Shown: positions 17,525 to 27,180, counted from the first letter of the stretch. The stretch is DNA of 64,000 bases from CAZMBI01 sp964564675 (GCA_964564675.1 CAZMBI010000003.1:79644-143643), one strand, 5' to 3'. The notes: generated from the sequence alone by a model not told the origin. A program made the numbers and translations.

Positions 17525-20416
17525 ATGTCTGACGATTTGCTCAACGCATCCCATTTATATTCCGGAAACGAAGTATTCATAGAAGAGCTCTATCGTCGCT
17601 ATATTGAAAACGCCTCGCTGGTAGACCCTAGCTGGCAACAGTTTTTCTCAGAAATCGGACGGGTGTCAGAGGCCAAGCCCAGCTGGGCGGAATCGCACAC
17701 AGCGGTTATCGGTCAGGTCGGGCCGGAGCGCGCCGAAGCCGATAAAGACAAGCAGCGTGAAACCAAAACGCCCTCGCCCGAACAGGGGATGACGCATGCC
17801 AGCATGCGGGCGCTGATGATGATACACGCGCACCGCGTTCGCGGCCACCTGGCGGCTAATCTCGATCCGCTCAATCTGGAGACCAAGGAAGCCCACCCCG
17901 AACTCGAGCCGGCGACCTATGGCTTTACCGAGGCCGATTATGACCGCGAAATCCAGCTGGACGGCGTGCTCGGCATGCAGCGCGCTACGCTGCGCGAGAT
18001 ACTCGACACGCTCCGCCACACGTATTGCGATAAAATCGGTGTGGAGTTTATGCATATCCAGTACCCGGACCAGAAACAATGGATTCAGGAGCGCATCGAG
18101 CGCATGCGCGGCAACCCGAACCTGAGCAAAGACCAGCAAAAACAGGTGCTGGGCGAGCTGATTGAGGTGGAGGCTTTCGAGGAATTTCTGCAGACCAAAT
18201 ATCCCGGAATGAAGCGCTTTTCCATTCAGGGCGGCGACGCGGTCATTCCCGGCCTTGAAATGATTCTGGAAACCGCCTCCGACGAAGGCGTGGACGAAAT
18301 CGTTATCGGCATGCCGCATCGCGGGCGGATGAATGTGCTGACCTCGATTATGGGTAAGCCCTATTCGGAACTGCTGTCCATTTTCCACGGCAATCTGGAT
18401 TTTCCCGATTCAGTCAATAGTTCCGGCGATGTAAAATATCACCTGGGCGCGTCGCATGATAGGACAATGCCCAACGGTAAACATCTGCACCTGTCGCTGA
18501 CCGCCAACCCCTCGCATCTGGAGGCGGTCAATCCGGTAGTCTCCGGCAAAGCGCGCGCCAAGCAGGACCAAAAAGGCGATAAAAACAAATCCCGCGTGAT
18601 GGCGCTGACCATGCACGGCGATGCCGCCTTTGCCGGTCAGGGGTCGGTGGCGGAGACCTTATCACTTTCCGAGCTGCGCGGTTATCGCACGGGCGGCACA
18701 GTGCATGTCATCGTCAATAACCAGATCGGTTTTACCACAGCGCCCAAATATGCCCGTTTCACGCCATACCCTTCCGATGTTGCGAAAATGGTGCAGGCGC
18801 CGATTTTCCATGTCAATGGTGACGATCCGGAGGCGGTGGCGGTGTGCTGTAAGCTGGCCACCGAGTTTCGCCAGCAATTCAAGCGCGACGTGGTGATCGA
18901 TGTGTTCTGTTATCGCCGCTACGGCCATAACGAAGGCGATGAGCCGATGTTTACCCAGCCGCTGATGTATAAGGCGATTGCTGAGCATCGCTCCCCGGCG
19001 AAAATCTATGCCGATCGACTGGTGGCCAACGGCGTGATCTCCCGCGATTATGTCGATCAACAATACAGGCAGTTCAATCGCCATTTTGAAGAAGCGTTTG
19101 AATCTGGCAGGCAGTATATCCCCAACAAAGCCAACTGGCTGGAGGGGAAATGGTCGGGCATGAGCCGTCCGGAAGAGGGCGTGAAGCCCGAAGTCGATAC
19201 CGGCGTGGCGCGCGAGACGCTGCAGGCGCTGGGCAAAAGACTGACCGAAACCCCGGACGGCTTTAACCTGCACCGTAAGATCGGGCGCCAATTAAAAACT
19301 AAGCGGGAAATGATTGAAACCGGCAAGAACCTTGACTGGTCAATGGGTGAGACGCTGGCCTATGCCACCCTCCTTCAGGAAGGCTACCCGGTGCGCCTGT
19401 CGGGTCAGGATTCCGAACGCGGCACGTTTTCGCACCGCCACTCGGTGCTGGTCGATCAGGAAACGGAGGCGCGCTATGTGCCGCTCAATAATCTGGGCGG
19501 CGAGCAGGCGCATTACGAAGTCATCAACAGTTCCTTATCCGAGCTGGCCATTTTGGGTTTTGAGTACGGTTATTCACTGGCCGAGCCGGATTCGCTGGTG
19601 ATCTGGGAGGCGCAGTTCGGCGATTTTGTCAACGGCGGGCAGATGATTATCGATCAGTTTATCTGTTCGGGCGAGATCAAGTGGCTGCGTATGTGCGGGC
19701 TGGTGATGTTGCTGCCGCACGGCTATGAAGGGCAGGGGCCGGAGCACAGCTCGGCGCGGCTGGAGCGTTTCCTGCAGCTGTGCGGCGAGGATAATATGCA
19801 GGTGGTCAATTGCACCACGCCGGCCAATTTTTTCCACGCCCTGCGCCGCCAGCTTCATCGCAAATTCCGCAAGCCGCTGGTGGTGATGACGCCGAAATCA
19901 CTTCTGCGCCATAAGCTGTGCGTTTCACAGCTCGACGAATTTGAACCGGGCGGCAGTTTTCAGCGCATCTTCCCCGAAGTCGATGCCTTGACGGCGGATA
20001 AAAAAGTCAGCAAGCTGATCTTTACCAGCGGCAAGGTCTATTATGACCTGCTCGAGGCGCGTCGCGAGCGCGAGATCATGGATCAGGCTATTGTGCGCAT
20101 CGAACAATACTATCCCTTCCCGTCGGCGGACGTGGCGGAACAGATGAAGCGCTATCCCAACGCTGAGATCATCTGGGCGCAAGAAGAACCGAAAAACATG
20201 GGCGCGTGGAACTTTGTGCGCGAATGGTTTGAAAATGAAATGGATAAACAACATCGCGGACCGCGTCTGCGCTATGTCGGCCGGCCGGTAGCGGCTTCAC
20301 CGGCGGCGGGCTACCTAAAAATTCACAGCGCCGAGCAGCAGCGGCTGATCGACGAGGCGCTGGAGCCGGTCAAAGCAAACGGCGGCAAATCAAAAAAGCA
20401 GCAAAAAGCCTCATAA
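17525..20416 (+). CDS. sucA: 2-Oxoglutarate dehydrogenase E1 component
   Basis: Thiamine-diphosphate enzyme that decarboxylates 2-oxoglutarate and passes the succinyl group to SucB. 963 residues. The N-terminal E2-interaction region includes YIENASLVDPSW; GMPHRGRMNVL, the ThDP motif GDAAFAGQGSVAE ending in VNNQIGFTT, and the transketolase-like domain with SGQDSERGTFSHRH are present. No clear Shine-Dalgarno site precedes the ATG. Part of the single-strand TCA cluster. Confidence 0.97.
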   Translation: MSDDLLNASHLYSGNEVFIEELYRRYIENASLVDPSWQQFFSEIGRVSEAKPSWAESHTAVIGQVGPERAEADKDKQRETKTPSPEQGMTHASMRALMMIHAHRVRGHLAANLDPLNLETKEAHPELEPATYGFTEADYDREIQLDGVLGMQRATLREILDTLRHTYCDKIGVEFMHIQYPDQKQWIQERIERMRGNPNLSKDQQKQVLGELIEVEAFEEFLQTKYPGMKRFSIQGGDAVIPGLEMILETASDEGVDEIVIGMPHRGRMNVLTSIMGKPYSELLSIFHGNLDFPDSVNSSGDVKYHLGASHDRTMPNGKHLHLSLTANPSHLEAVNPVVSGKARAKQDQKGDKNKSRVMALTMHGDAAFAGQGSVAETLSLSELRGYRTGGTVHVIVNNQIGFTTAPKYARFTPYPSDVAKMVQAPIFHVNGDDPEAVAVCCKLATEFRQQFKRDVVIDVFCYRRYGHNEGDEPMFTQPLMYKAIAEHRSPAKIYADRLVANGVISRDYVDQQYRQFNRHFEEAFESGRQYIPNKANWLEGKWSGMSRPEEGVKPEVDTGVARETLQALGKRLTETPDGFNLHRKIGRQLKTKREMIETGKNLDWSMGETLAYATLLQEGYPVRLSGQDSERGTFSHRHSVLVDQETEARYVPLNNLGGEQAHYEVINSSLSELAILGFEYGYSLAEPDSLVIWEAQFGDFVNGGQMIIDQFICSGEIKWLRMCGLVMLLPHGYEGQGPEHSSARLERFLQLCGEDNMQVVNCTTPANFFHALRRQLHRKFRKPLVVMTPKSLLRHKLCVSQLDEFEPGGSFQRIFPEVDALTADKKVSKLIFTSGKVYYDLLEARREREIMDQAIVRIEQYYPFPSADVAEQMKRYPNAEIIWAQEEPKNMGAWNFVREWFENEMDKQHRGPRLRYVGRPVAASPAAGYLKIHSAEQQRLIDEALEPVKANGGKSKKQQKAS

Positions 20417-20442
20417 GTTGAATCGCAGCACAGGAGAGTAGC

Positions 20443-21699
20443 ATGTCTGAATCCATCATCGTTCCCTCGCTCGGGGAATCGGTATCCGAAGCCACCGTCG
20501 CCAAATGGTTTAAACAGGTAGGAGAGCGGGTCGAGCAGGATGAGCCGATTGTCGAGCTTGAAACCGACAAGGTGACGCTGGAGGTCAATGCCCCGGCCGC
20601 CGGCGTGATTAAGGAAATCATCGCCAATGTCGATGAGACGGTCGAGGTCGGCGCGACGTTGGGTCATATCGAAGCGGGGGCGCAGGCCAGCGCCAATAGC
20701 GACGGCAAGCAAGCAGACGATAAAAAGGCCAAGGACGAGCCTAAAAAAGACAGTGAGGCGGAGGCGCAAAAGCAAGAAGAAAGCAAATCGCAGCCGAAAC
20801 AGGAGGAGCCGGCCAAAGGTAAGGGATCGGAGCCTTCCGGCAAGGAGTCCGGCCCGGCCGTGAACAAACTGCTGGCTGAAAACCAGCAGGTAAAGGCCTC
20901 GAACGTGCCGGCTACCGGTAAGGATGGCCGCCACACCAAGGGTGATATTCTCTCCGCCATAGAGGAGGGCGATGGCATGGCTGTCAGCCCGGCGCAGGGC
21001 CCGCGCGAGGAGCGAGTGAAAATGAGCAAGCTGCGCCAGGTCATCGCCAAGCGTCTGAAAGAGTCGCAAAACACGGCGGCGATTTTGACCACGTTCAACG
21101 AAATCGACATGAGCAACGTGATGGCGTTGCGCAGCGAATATAAAGACGATTTCGAGAAAAAGCACGGCGTGCGGCTGGGCTTTATGGGCTTTTTCGTCAA
21201 GGCTGCGGTCAATGCCCTCAAGCAGATTCCGGAAGTTAATTCCGAAATCGACGGCGATGAGGTGGTCTATAAGAATTATTACGACATCGGTGTGGCCGTA
21301 GGCACGCCCCAGGGGCTCGTGGTGCCGGTAATTCGCGATTGTGACAAGAAAACCCTGGCCCAGATCGAAGCGGAAATTAACGAGAAAGCCAACAAGGCGC
21401 GCGAGGGTACGCTGTCGATGAACGAACTGTCCGGCGGCACCTTTACCGTTTCCAACGGCGGGGTCTATGGCTCGCTGATGTCCACGCCCATCATCAATCC
21501 GCCGCAATCGGGTATTCTCGGCATGCATAAAACCGAGAAACGGCCGGTGGTGGTGGATGATGAAATCGTTATCCGACCGATGATGTATGTCGCGTTGTCC
21601 TACGATCACCGCATTGTCGACGGCCGCGAGTCGGTGACGTTTCTGGTCAAGGTGAAACAGGCCATTGAAGACCCGCGGCGGCTGTTGCTGGGACTGTAA
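20443..21699 (+). CDS. sucB: Dihydrolipoyl succinyltransferase (E2 of 2-oxoglutarate dehydrogenase)
   Basis: Core of the 2-oxoglutarate dehydrogenase complex. Domains in order: lipoyl domain (residues 1-77, lipoylated Lys43 in ETDKVTL), a charged Lys/Glu/Gln linker (about 80-135), a peripheral-subunit-binding domain (about 140-175) and the catalytic acyltransferase domain with His389 in SYDHRIVDGRE. 418 residues. AGGAG precedes the ATG. The sequence around the stop codon is a perfect 12-bp tandem duplication (21689-21712), so the second copy is just outside the reading frame. Confidence 0.97.
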   Translation: MSESIIVPSLGESVSEATVAKWFKQVGERVEQDEPIVELETDKVTLEVNAPAAGVIKEIIANVDETVEVGATLGHIEAGAQASANSDGKQADDKKAKDEPKKDSEAEAQKQEESKSQPKQEEPAKGKGSEPSGKESGPAVNKLLAENQQVKASNVPATGKDGRHTKGDILSAIEEGDGMAVSPAQGPREERVKMSKLRQVIAKRLKESQNTAAILTTFNEIDMSNVMALRSEYKDDFEKKHGVRLGFMGFFVKAAVNALKQIPEVNSEIDGDEVVYKNYYDIGVAVGTPQGLVVPVIRDCDKKTLAQIEAEINEKANKAREGTLSMNELSGGTFTVSNGGVYGSLMSTPIINPPQSGILGMHKTEKRPVVVDDEIVIRPMMYVALSYDHRIVDGRESVTFLVKVKQAIEDPRRLLLGL

Positions 21700-21712
21700 T
21701 TGGGACTGTAAT
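21689..21712. repeat. 12-bp tandem duplication at the sucB stop
   Basis: TGGGACTGTAAT occurs twice in a row (21689-21700 and 21701-21712). The first copy contains the last codons and TAA stop of sucB. The duplication is harmless to the protein and looks recent because the copies are identical. Confidence 0.85.
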
Positions 21713-21784
21713 ATGGTGCTGATGCATCAAAATATTATCTCTAAACGCGACGCGGTTATGCAGGTGTAGAAAAGGAGACGCATA

Positions 21785-23170
21785 ATGACCGATTATGATT
21801 TGATGGTGATTGGCGGCGGGCCCGGAGGCTATGTCTGTGCCATTCGCGCAGCCCAGCTGGGGTTTAAGGTGGCCTGTGTGGAAAAGCGCGGCGCGCTGGG
21901 CGGCACCTGCCTGAATGTCGGCTGTATCCCGTCGAAAGCGCTACTCAATATTTCCGAAAAATATGAAGAGGCGCATCATCATTATGCCGATTTGGGCATC
22001 GAGGCCAATCCGTCGCTCAATCTCAAACAGATGATGGCCAAAAAAGACGAAATCGTGCAGGGGCTGACCAACGGCATCGAGATGCTGTTTCAGAAAAACA
22101 AGGTGGACTATATCACGGGCCACGGCACCATCACCGGGCAGCGGGAAGTCACGGTCGGTGATAACGCCTACCAGGCCGAACGGATTGTGATTGCCACCGG
22201 CTCGGATGTTATGCCCCTGCCCGGCGTGAGCATTGACGAAAAACAGATCGTCACCTCCACCGGCGCGCTGGAACTATCAAAAGTGCCCAAGGATATGGTG
22301 GTCATCGGCGGCGGCTATATCGGGCTTGAGATGGGCTCGGTCTGGCGCCGGCTGGGTGCCAATGTCACGGTGGTTGAGTTTTTAGACCGCATCACGCCGG
22401 GCATGGATAGCGAGGTCGCCAGGCAGTTCCAGAAGATTCTCGAAAAACAGGGCATGGCGTTTAAGCTGGGTTACAAAGTCACCGGCGCCAAGCCGGGCAA
22501 GGGGGGCGTTACCCTGACCATGGAGCCGGCAAAAGGTGGCAAGGCCGAAGAAATCAAAACCGACGTGGTGCTGGTGTCTATCGGCCGCAAACCCTATACC
22601 GACAATCTCGGACTGGACACCGTCGGCGTGGCCTGCGACGAGCGCGGCCGCGTCCATGTTGACGCGCACTGGTGCACCAATGTGCCTGGCATCTATGCCA
22701 TCGGCGACGTTATCGCCGGGCCGATGCTCGCACATAAGGCCGAAGAGGAGGGTGTGGCGGTGGCCGAGCATCTCGCCGGACAATATGGCCACGTGAATTA
22801 TGAGGCCATTCCCGGCGTGATTTATACCTGGCCGGAAATCGCCAATCTGGGCCAAAGCGAGGAACAGCTGAAGGAAGCGGGCGTGGAGTATAAGGTCGGC
22901 AAGTTTCCCTTTGCCGCTAACAGCCGTGCGCGCGCGGTGGCGCAAACCGACGGCTTCGTCAAGATTCTGGCCGATGCCAAAACCGACCGCGTGCTGGGTG
23001 TGCATATCATCGGGCCGGATGCCGGTACGCTGATTCACGAATGCTGCGTAGCGATGGAATTCGGCGCATCCTCCGAGGATATTGCGCGCACCTGCCATGC
23101 GCATCCGACGCTTAACGAGGCCGTGAAAGAAGCCGCCCTGGCGGTCGAAAAGCGCCAGATTCACGCATAA
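21785..23170 (+). CDS. lpd: Dihydrolipoyl dehydrogenase (E3)
   Basis: FAD enzyme that re-oxidises dihydrolipoamide with NAD. 461 residues. FAD-binding GGGPGGYVCA is at the N-terminus, the redox disulfide Cys42-Cys47 in GGTCLNVGCIPSK, NAD-binding GGGYIGLEMGS mid-protein, and the C-terminal His-Glu pair in HAHPTLNEAV. AAAGGAG lies upstream of the ATG. It closes the TCA operon and faces icd tail to tail across 22 bp, with no obvious terminator hairpin between them. Confidence 0.97.
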   Translation: MTDYDLMVIGGGPGGYVCAIRAAQLGFKVACVEKRGALGGTCLNVGCIPSKALLNISEKYEEAHHHYADLGIEANPSLNLKQMMAKKDEIVQGLTNGIEMLFQKNKVDYITGHGTITGQREVTVGDNAYQAERIVIATGSDVMPLPGVSIDEKQIVTSTGALELSKVPKDMVVIGGGYIGLEMGSVWRRLGANVTVVEFLDRITPGMDSEVARQFQKILEKQGMAFKLGYKVTGAKPGKGGVTLTMEPAKGGKAEEIKTDVVLVSIGRKPYTDNLGLDTVGVACDERGRVHVDAHWCTNVPGIYAIGDVIAGPMLAHKAEEEGVAVAEHLAGQYGHVNYEAIPGVIYTWPEIANLGQSEEQLKEAGVEYKVGKFPFAANSRARAVAQTDGFVKILADAKTDRVLGVHIIGPDAGTLIHECCVAMEFGASSEDIARTCHAHPTLNEAVKEAALAVEKRQIHA

Positions 23171-23192
23171 TTTTCAGTTAGTACTACAGGGC

Positions 23193-24434
23193 CTAAGATG
23201 CGGCGCGGGCGAGCGCCGGATTCATCTCCTTGGCCAGCCGGTCGGCAACCAGTTCCATGAACTGATCGGTCGTCAGCCAAGGATGGTCGTCATGGATCAG
23301 CAACGCAAGGTCTTTGGTCATATCGCCGGCCTCCACGGTTTCCACCGTCACCCGCTCGAGCGTCTCGGCAAAGCCGATCAGGTCGCGATTGTCATCGAAC
23401 TGCCCGCGATAGCGCAACCCCTGCGTCCAGGCGAAAATCGAGGCGATGGGATTGGTCGAGGTCGGCTGGCCTTGTTTCCACTGCCGGTAATGGCGGGTGA
23501 CGGTGCCGTGCGCGGCTTCGGTTTCCACCGTGCCGCCATCGGGCGTAAGCAGCACCGAGGTCATCAGCCCCAGCGAGCCGAAGCCCTGGGCGACCACATC
23601 GGACTGCACGTCGCCGTCATAATTCTTGCACGCCCAGACAAACCCGCCTTCGGATTTGATGGCATAGGCCACCAGATCATCGATCAGGCGGTGTTCATAC
23701 GCTAGTCCGTGCGCCTCGAACCGGGATTTGAACTCCTGCTCATATACGCGCTGGAAGATGTCCTTAAAGCGGCCGTCATAGGTTTTGAGGATGGTGTTTT
23801 TGGTCGAAAGATAGACTGGATAGCCCTCATTCAGCCCATAATTAAAGCAGGCGCGGGCGAAGCCGGCGATCGAATCCTCGAGGTTATACATGCTCATCGC
23901 CACACCGGCGCCTTCGAACTCGTGCACGGTCTGTGTCACGGGCTCGCCGCCGCCCTTGGGCGTAAAGGTGAGCTGCAGCGTGCCCGGCCCGTCGATATGC
24001 ATCTCGGTGGCGCGGTATTGATCGCCGAAGGCATGGCGGCCGACGATGATCGGATTTTCCCAGCCTGGCACATAGCGCGGGATATTCTCGCAGATGATCG
24101 GCGCGCGGAAGATAGTGCCGCCCAGAACATTGCGTATGGTGCCGTTGGGCGAGCGCCACATTTTCTTCAACCCGAATTCCTCCACCCGCGCTTCATCGGG
24201 GGTGATGGTGGCGCATTTGACGCCGACGCCATAGCGCTTGATCGCCAGGGCGGCGTCTTCGGTGACCTGATCGTCGGTGTCGTCTCGATGCTTGATCGAC
24301 AGGTCGTAATATTCGAGATCAATATCGAGATAGGGCAGAATCAGCTGTGATTTGATCTTGGCCCAGATGACGCGGGTCATTTCATCGCCATCAAGCTCAA
24401 CAACGGGGGTGGATACGGGGATTTTGCGTGTCAT
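23193..24434 (-). CDS. icd: Isocitrate dehydrogenase, NADP-dependent (monodomain eukaryote-like type)
   Basis: Oxidative decarboxylation of isocitrate to 2-oxoglutarate. The 413-residue protein is of the IDH type shared by alphaproteobacteria and mitochondria, with ELDGDEMTRVIW near the N-terminus, the substrate loop MWRSPNGTIRN and metal-binding Asp residues in KNYDGDVQSD. It converges on lpd, feeding the 2-oxoglutarate dehydrogenase encoded next door. A good promoter lies about 50 bp upstream of its ATG. Confidence 0.96.
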   Translation of the reverse strand: MTRKIPVSTPVVELDGDEMTRVIWAKIKSQLILPYLDIDLEYYDLSIKHRDDTDDQVTEDAALAIKRYGVGVKCATITPDEARVEEFGLKKMWRSPNGTIRNVLGGTIFRAPIICENIPRYVPGWENPIIVGRHAFGDQYRATEMHIDGPGTLQLTFTPKGGGEPVTQTVHEFEGAGVAMSMYNLEDSIAGFARACFNYGLNEGYPVYLSTKNTILKTYDGRFKDIFQRVYEQEFKSRFEAHGLAYEHRLIDDLVAYAIKSEGGFVWACKNYDGDVQSDVVAQGFGSLGLMTSVLLTPDGGTVETEAAHGTVTRHYRQWKQGQPTSTNPIASIFAWTQGLRYRGQFDDNRDLIGFAETLERVTVETVEAGDMTKDLALLIHDDHPWLTTDQFMELVADRLAKEMNPALARAAS

Positions 24435-24484
24435 ATGCTGCCTCGCCAGTTTGTCGCAATGTTATTTCATCTTAAGAACCACCC

Positions 24485-24514
24485 ACTATAGCCCGGGCAA
24501 GGGGGCAGAAGCAA
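24485..24514 (-). promoter_or_regulatory. Promoter of icd
   Basis: On the minus strand, TTGCTT (24509-24514), an 18-bp spacer and TATAGT (24485-24490). The predicted start gives a leader of about 45 nt before the icd ATG at 24434. Confidence 0.55.
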
Positions 24515-24650
24515 TATGCGGCGCAGCACGCCACATGCTGCAGCGCAGCGAGGGCGCGGCTTTGCTGGGATAAAAGCGTGGGATTTAACACAAATACGCG
24601 TGATTTGCCCGCAAAGCCAGACGCCCGGATGCGGGGCGGGCGATCTCTAC

Positions 24651-24679
24651 ATGACGCAACCGCTGCGTTATACTATAAC
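24651..24679 (+). promoter_or_regulatory. Promoter of tRNA-Arg(CCT)
   Basis: ATGACG (24651-24656), 17-bp spacer and TATAAC (24674-24679), ending 19 bp before the tRNA. A second possible -10, TATACT, lies at 24669-24674. Confidence 0.5.
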
Positions 24680-24698
24680 TGAGCAAGCCATACGAACC

Positions 24699-24775
24699 GG
24701 CCCCGTAGCTCAGCCGGATAGAGCGACGGATTCCTAATCCGTAGGTCGTGGGTTCGAATCCCGCCGGGGCCACCA
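24699..24775 (+). tRNA. tRNA-Arg (anticodon CCT)
   Basis: 77 nt including an encoded CCA. Acceptor GGCCCCG pairs with CGGGGCC, the T arm contains GGTTCGAATCC, and the anticodon stem ACGGA/TCCGT encloses TTCCTAA, giving anticodon CCT (reads AGG). No integrase or island lies beside it. Confidence 0.97.
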
Positions 24776-24817
24776 TTAAGTGCTGTTATCAATGGCAAAT
24801 TTCTTTATAATCTCCCC

Positions 24818-25768
24818 ATGTTCCGCAAGCGTAAACAAACCACGCCGCCGCTTATGCGCACGGCGATCATATTGTTTATCATCTGGGCGGCAGTGGTCGG
24901 CTATCGCAACGAGCAGCGCGCCGATCAGGGCGATCCCGACGCGGTGAGCCTTAAGCGTTATGAAGTCATCCAGGAATTCAGCGATATTGACCGCTGGATG
25001 CGCATCGCCAACCCAGATTATAACCGCACCATCGAGGTGCAGGAACTCAAACCCGGCAGCGGCGACAAGGCCGCCTGCGGCCAGCGTGTCACGCTGGAAA
25101 TTCATGCCCTGCCGCTGGAGGGCCAGACATTGCGGTCCGAGTGGCAGCCGCAAAAACCGGTGCGCTTTACCATCGGCCGCGGCGAGGTGATCGAGGCGTG
25201 GGACCGCGGCGTGCGCGGCATGCAGCTGGGCGGTGTGCGGCGGGTGATCGCCGGTGCGCGCACACTGGACCCGGACAATACCGATATCGACGCCAGGCCG
25301 ACGGTCTTTGACTTCAAGCTGAAAGCGCTTGAGCCGCAGGCTACCGCCGAAGGGTCGGATTTTTATTATCAGATTCTCAATCCGGGCGTGGAGGATCGCC
25401 AGTTCGCTCTGCCGTTTAGCTGCGGCGGGCGGGCGGCGGTGCGGGTGATCAGTATGGAAAGCGCGGACGGCGCCCTGCTGTATGAAGGCGGGCCGGAAGA
25501 TATCGAGCGCTTCACCTTAAGCAGCGGGATTTACGGCCACGGCTTTGACCGCGGGCTGATCGGCATGTATGCCGCAGAAATCCGCCGCCTGTCCATTCCG
25601 CCGGCCTATCAGCCGCAGGGTGAGAGCCCCCTGCCTTTCCCCAGGGATAAATTGGTGATTGTCGAAGTCCAGCGCGTTCCCTACAAGGAAGAAGTACCCA
25701 CTGACATGTCATTGCCCGACGTACCTGAATTGCCGGATGATGGCCAAGCGCAAGGAGATAACCCATGA
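24818..25768 (+). CDS. Membrane-anchored FKBP-type peptidyl-prolyl isomerase-like protein
   Basis: 316 residues with an N-terminal transmembrane anchor (about residues 13-29). Residues about 70-160 look like an FKBP domain: RFTIGRGEVIEAWDRGVRGM is the family pattern, followed by a GVRRV strand. Residues about 190-300 look like a second, degenerate FKBP repeat (HGFDRGLIGMYAAEIRRLSIP). Likely periplasmic, probably a folding helper or a binding module; catalysis is unproven. It overlaps the following aminotransferase gene by 4 bp. Confidence 0.75.
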   Translation: MFRKRKQTTPPLMRTAIILFIIWAAVVGYRNEQRADQGDPDAVSLKRYEVIQEFSDIDRWMRIANPDYNRTIEVQELKPGSGDKAACGQRVTLEIHALPLEGQTLRSEWQPQKPVRFTIGRGEVIEAWDRGVRGMQLGGVRRVIAGARTLDPDNTDIDARPTVFDFKLKALEPQATAEGSDFYYQILNPGVEDRQFALPFSCGGRAAVRVISMESADGALLYEGGPEDIERFTLSSGIYGHGFDRGLIGMYAAEIRRLSIPPAYQPQGESPLPFPRDKLVIVEVQRVPYKEEVPTDMSLPDVPELPDDGQAQGDNP

Positions 25769-26967
25769 GTTTCATAGCCGACCGTCTGCAAGTGATTAAA
25801 CCGTCGCCGACCATGGCGGTAACCGCCAAGGCCGCCGAACTTAAGGCCGCCGGGCAGGACGTTATCGGCCTGGCCGCCGGCGAGCCGGATTTCGACACGC
25901 CCGATCATATCAAGGCGGCGGCGAAAGCTGCGATCGATGCCGGACAGACCAAATATACCCCGGCGGGCGGCACCAAAGCGCTGAAAGATGCAATTTGCGA
26001 CAAGCTCGCCCGCGATAACGGGCTGAGCTATGATCCGCCGCAAATCGTCGTCGGCAACGGCGCCAAGCAGGTGATCTTCAATGCCCTGCTGGCCACGCTC
26101 AATCCGGGGGATGAGGTCATCATCCCGGTGCCCTACTGGGTGTCTTATCCCGATATGGTGCAAATCGCCCAGGGCAGCCCGGTATTTGTCGACTGTCCGG
26201 CGGAAACCGGCTTCAAGCTGCAGCCCGAGGCGCTGTCGGAGGCGATTACGCCACAAACTAAATGGATCATTCTTAACTCGCCAAGTAACCCGACCGGGGC
26301 CGGATACAGCCGCGACGAACTGAAAGCGCTGACCGATATACTGACCGACCACCCGCAGGTGTGGGTGATGGCGGACGATATTTATGAATATCTGGTCTAT
26401 GACGGGTTTACGTTTACCACGCCGGCGCAGATCGCCCCCGATCTGTATGCGCGTACGCTGACGGTCAACGGCGTGTCCAAAGCCTATGCCATGACCGGCT
26501 GGCGTATCGGCTATGGCGCAGGGCCGGAAGCGCTGATGAAACAAATCGCCTCCCTGCAGTCGCACAGTACGTCTAATGCCTGCTCGATTTCTCAGGCGGC
26601 CACCGTCGAGGCGCTAAGCGGCAGCCACGAATTTCTGAAAGAGTGGGTACCGGCTTTCAGGCGGCGGCGCGACCTGGTGGTGGAGCAACTCAATGCCATT
26701 GACGGTATACGCTGCGCCACGCCCGAAGGCGCGTTTTACGTGTTTCCCGATTGTTCGGCCTTTTTCGGCAAACGCACCCCCGGTGGCGAACTGATTGAGG
26801 ATTCCGTCGGTTTCACCGGCTATCTGCTGGAAGAGGCGCTGTGCGCCGCCGTGGCCGGCAGCGCCTTCGGCAAGGAGGGGTTTTTCCGTATTTCGTATGC
26901 CACCTCCGAGCAGGCCCTGACCACGGCCTGCACACGCATCGCTCAGGCCTGTGCCAAGTTATCGTAA
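25765..26967 (+). CDS. Class I aminotransferase (aspartate aminotransferase type)
   Basis: PLP enzyme of fold type I, 400 residues, most like the alphaproteobacterial/thermophile-type aspartate aminotransferase (Igamma). It shows GEPDFDTP near residue 35, the substrate loop KYTPAGGTKAL, NSPSNPTGA, the PLP-binding Lys239 in GVSKAYAMTGWRIGY and a C-terminal RISYA with the carboxylate-binding Arg. It starts at an ATGA overlap with the FKBP-like gene. Aspartate/prephenate specificity cannot be settled from sequence reading. Confidence 0.9.
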   Translation: MSFIADRLQVIKPSPTMAVTAKAAELKAAGQDVIGLAAGEPDFDTPDHIKAAAKAAIDAGQTKYTPAGGTKALKDAICDKLARDNGLSYDPPQIVVGNGAKQVIFNALLATLNPGDEVIIPVPYWVSYPDMVQIAQGSPVFVDCPAETGFKLQPEALSEAITPQTKWIILNSPSNPTGAGYSRDELKALTDILTDHPQVWVMADDIYEYLVYDGFTFTTPAQIAPDLYARTLTVNGVSKAYAMTGWRIGYGAGPEALMKQIASLQSHSTSNACSISQAATVEALSGSHEFLKEWVPAFRRRRDLVVEQLNAIDGIRCATPEGAFYVFPDCSAFFGKRTPGGELIEDSVGFTGYLLEEALCAAVAGSAFGKEGFFRISYATSEQALTTACTRIAQACAKLS

Positions 26968-26990
26968 AAAAGCAAGTATAGCTAACTGAC

Positions 26991-27163
26991 TTTATGCTAC
27001 GCATAAAGACGCTCGCTACGCGGCGGAATCACGCTCTTGCGAGCGGGCTTCATAGTCGATTAACAAAGTTAATCGACAATATGAGGAGCGGATCACAATA
27101 CAGGTCGCGGCCATCGACCTGCGCGATAAATAGTGCGCGTATGAGGTGGCAAAACACCGCCTC
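26991..27163. repeat. Cluster of short perfect inverted repeats between aspartate aminotransferase and sRNA
   Basis: Five stem-loop-forming sequences follow each other: TTTATGC/GCATAAA (26991-27007, 3-nt loop), CGCTC/GAGCG (27032-27045), GTCGATTAAC/GTTAATCGAC (27055-27077, perfect 10-bp arms, 3-nt loop), CAGGTCG/CGACCTG (27101-27121) and a weaker GGTG/CACC pair (27146-27158). No convincing gene is present in this part of the gap. They could be transcription terminators without T runs, protein sites or part of another RNA. Confidence 0.5.
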
Positions 27164-27180
27164 GAATAACCGGCGTGCAT

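Noticed and set aside
20323..21609. 428-codon open frame on the minus strand opposite sucB
   Set aside because: It mirrors sucB codons, has no recognisable domain and no ribosome binding site; it is an antisense shadow of a well supported gene.
24699..24775. tRNA-Arg(CCT) as an island attachment site
   Set aside because: No integrase, no repeat of the tRNA 3' end and only ordinary chromosomal genes follow. The tRNA at 63800 cannot be judged because the window ends.
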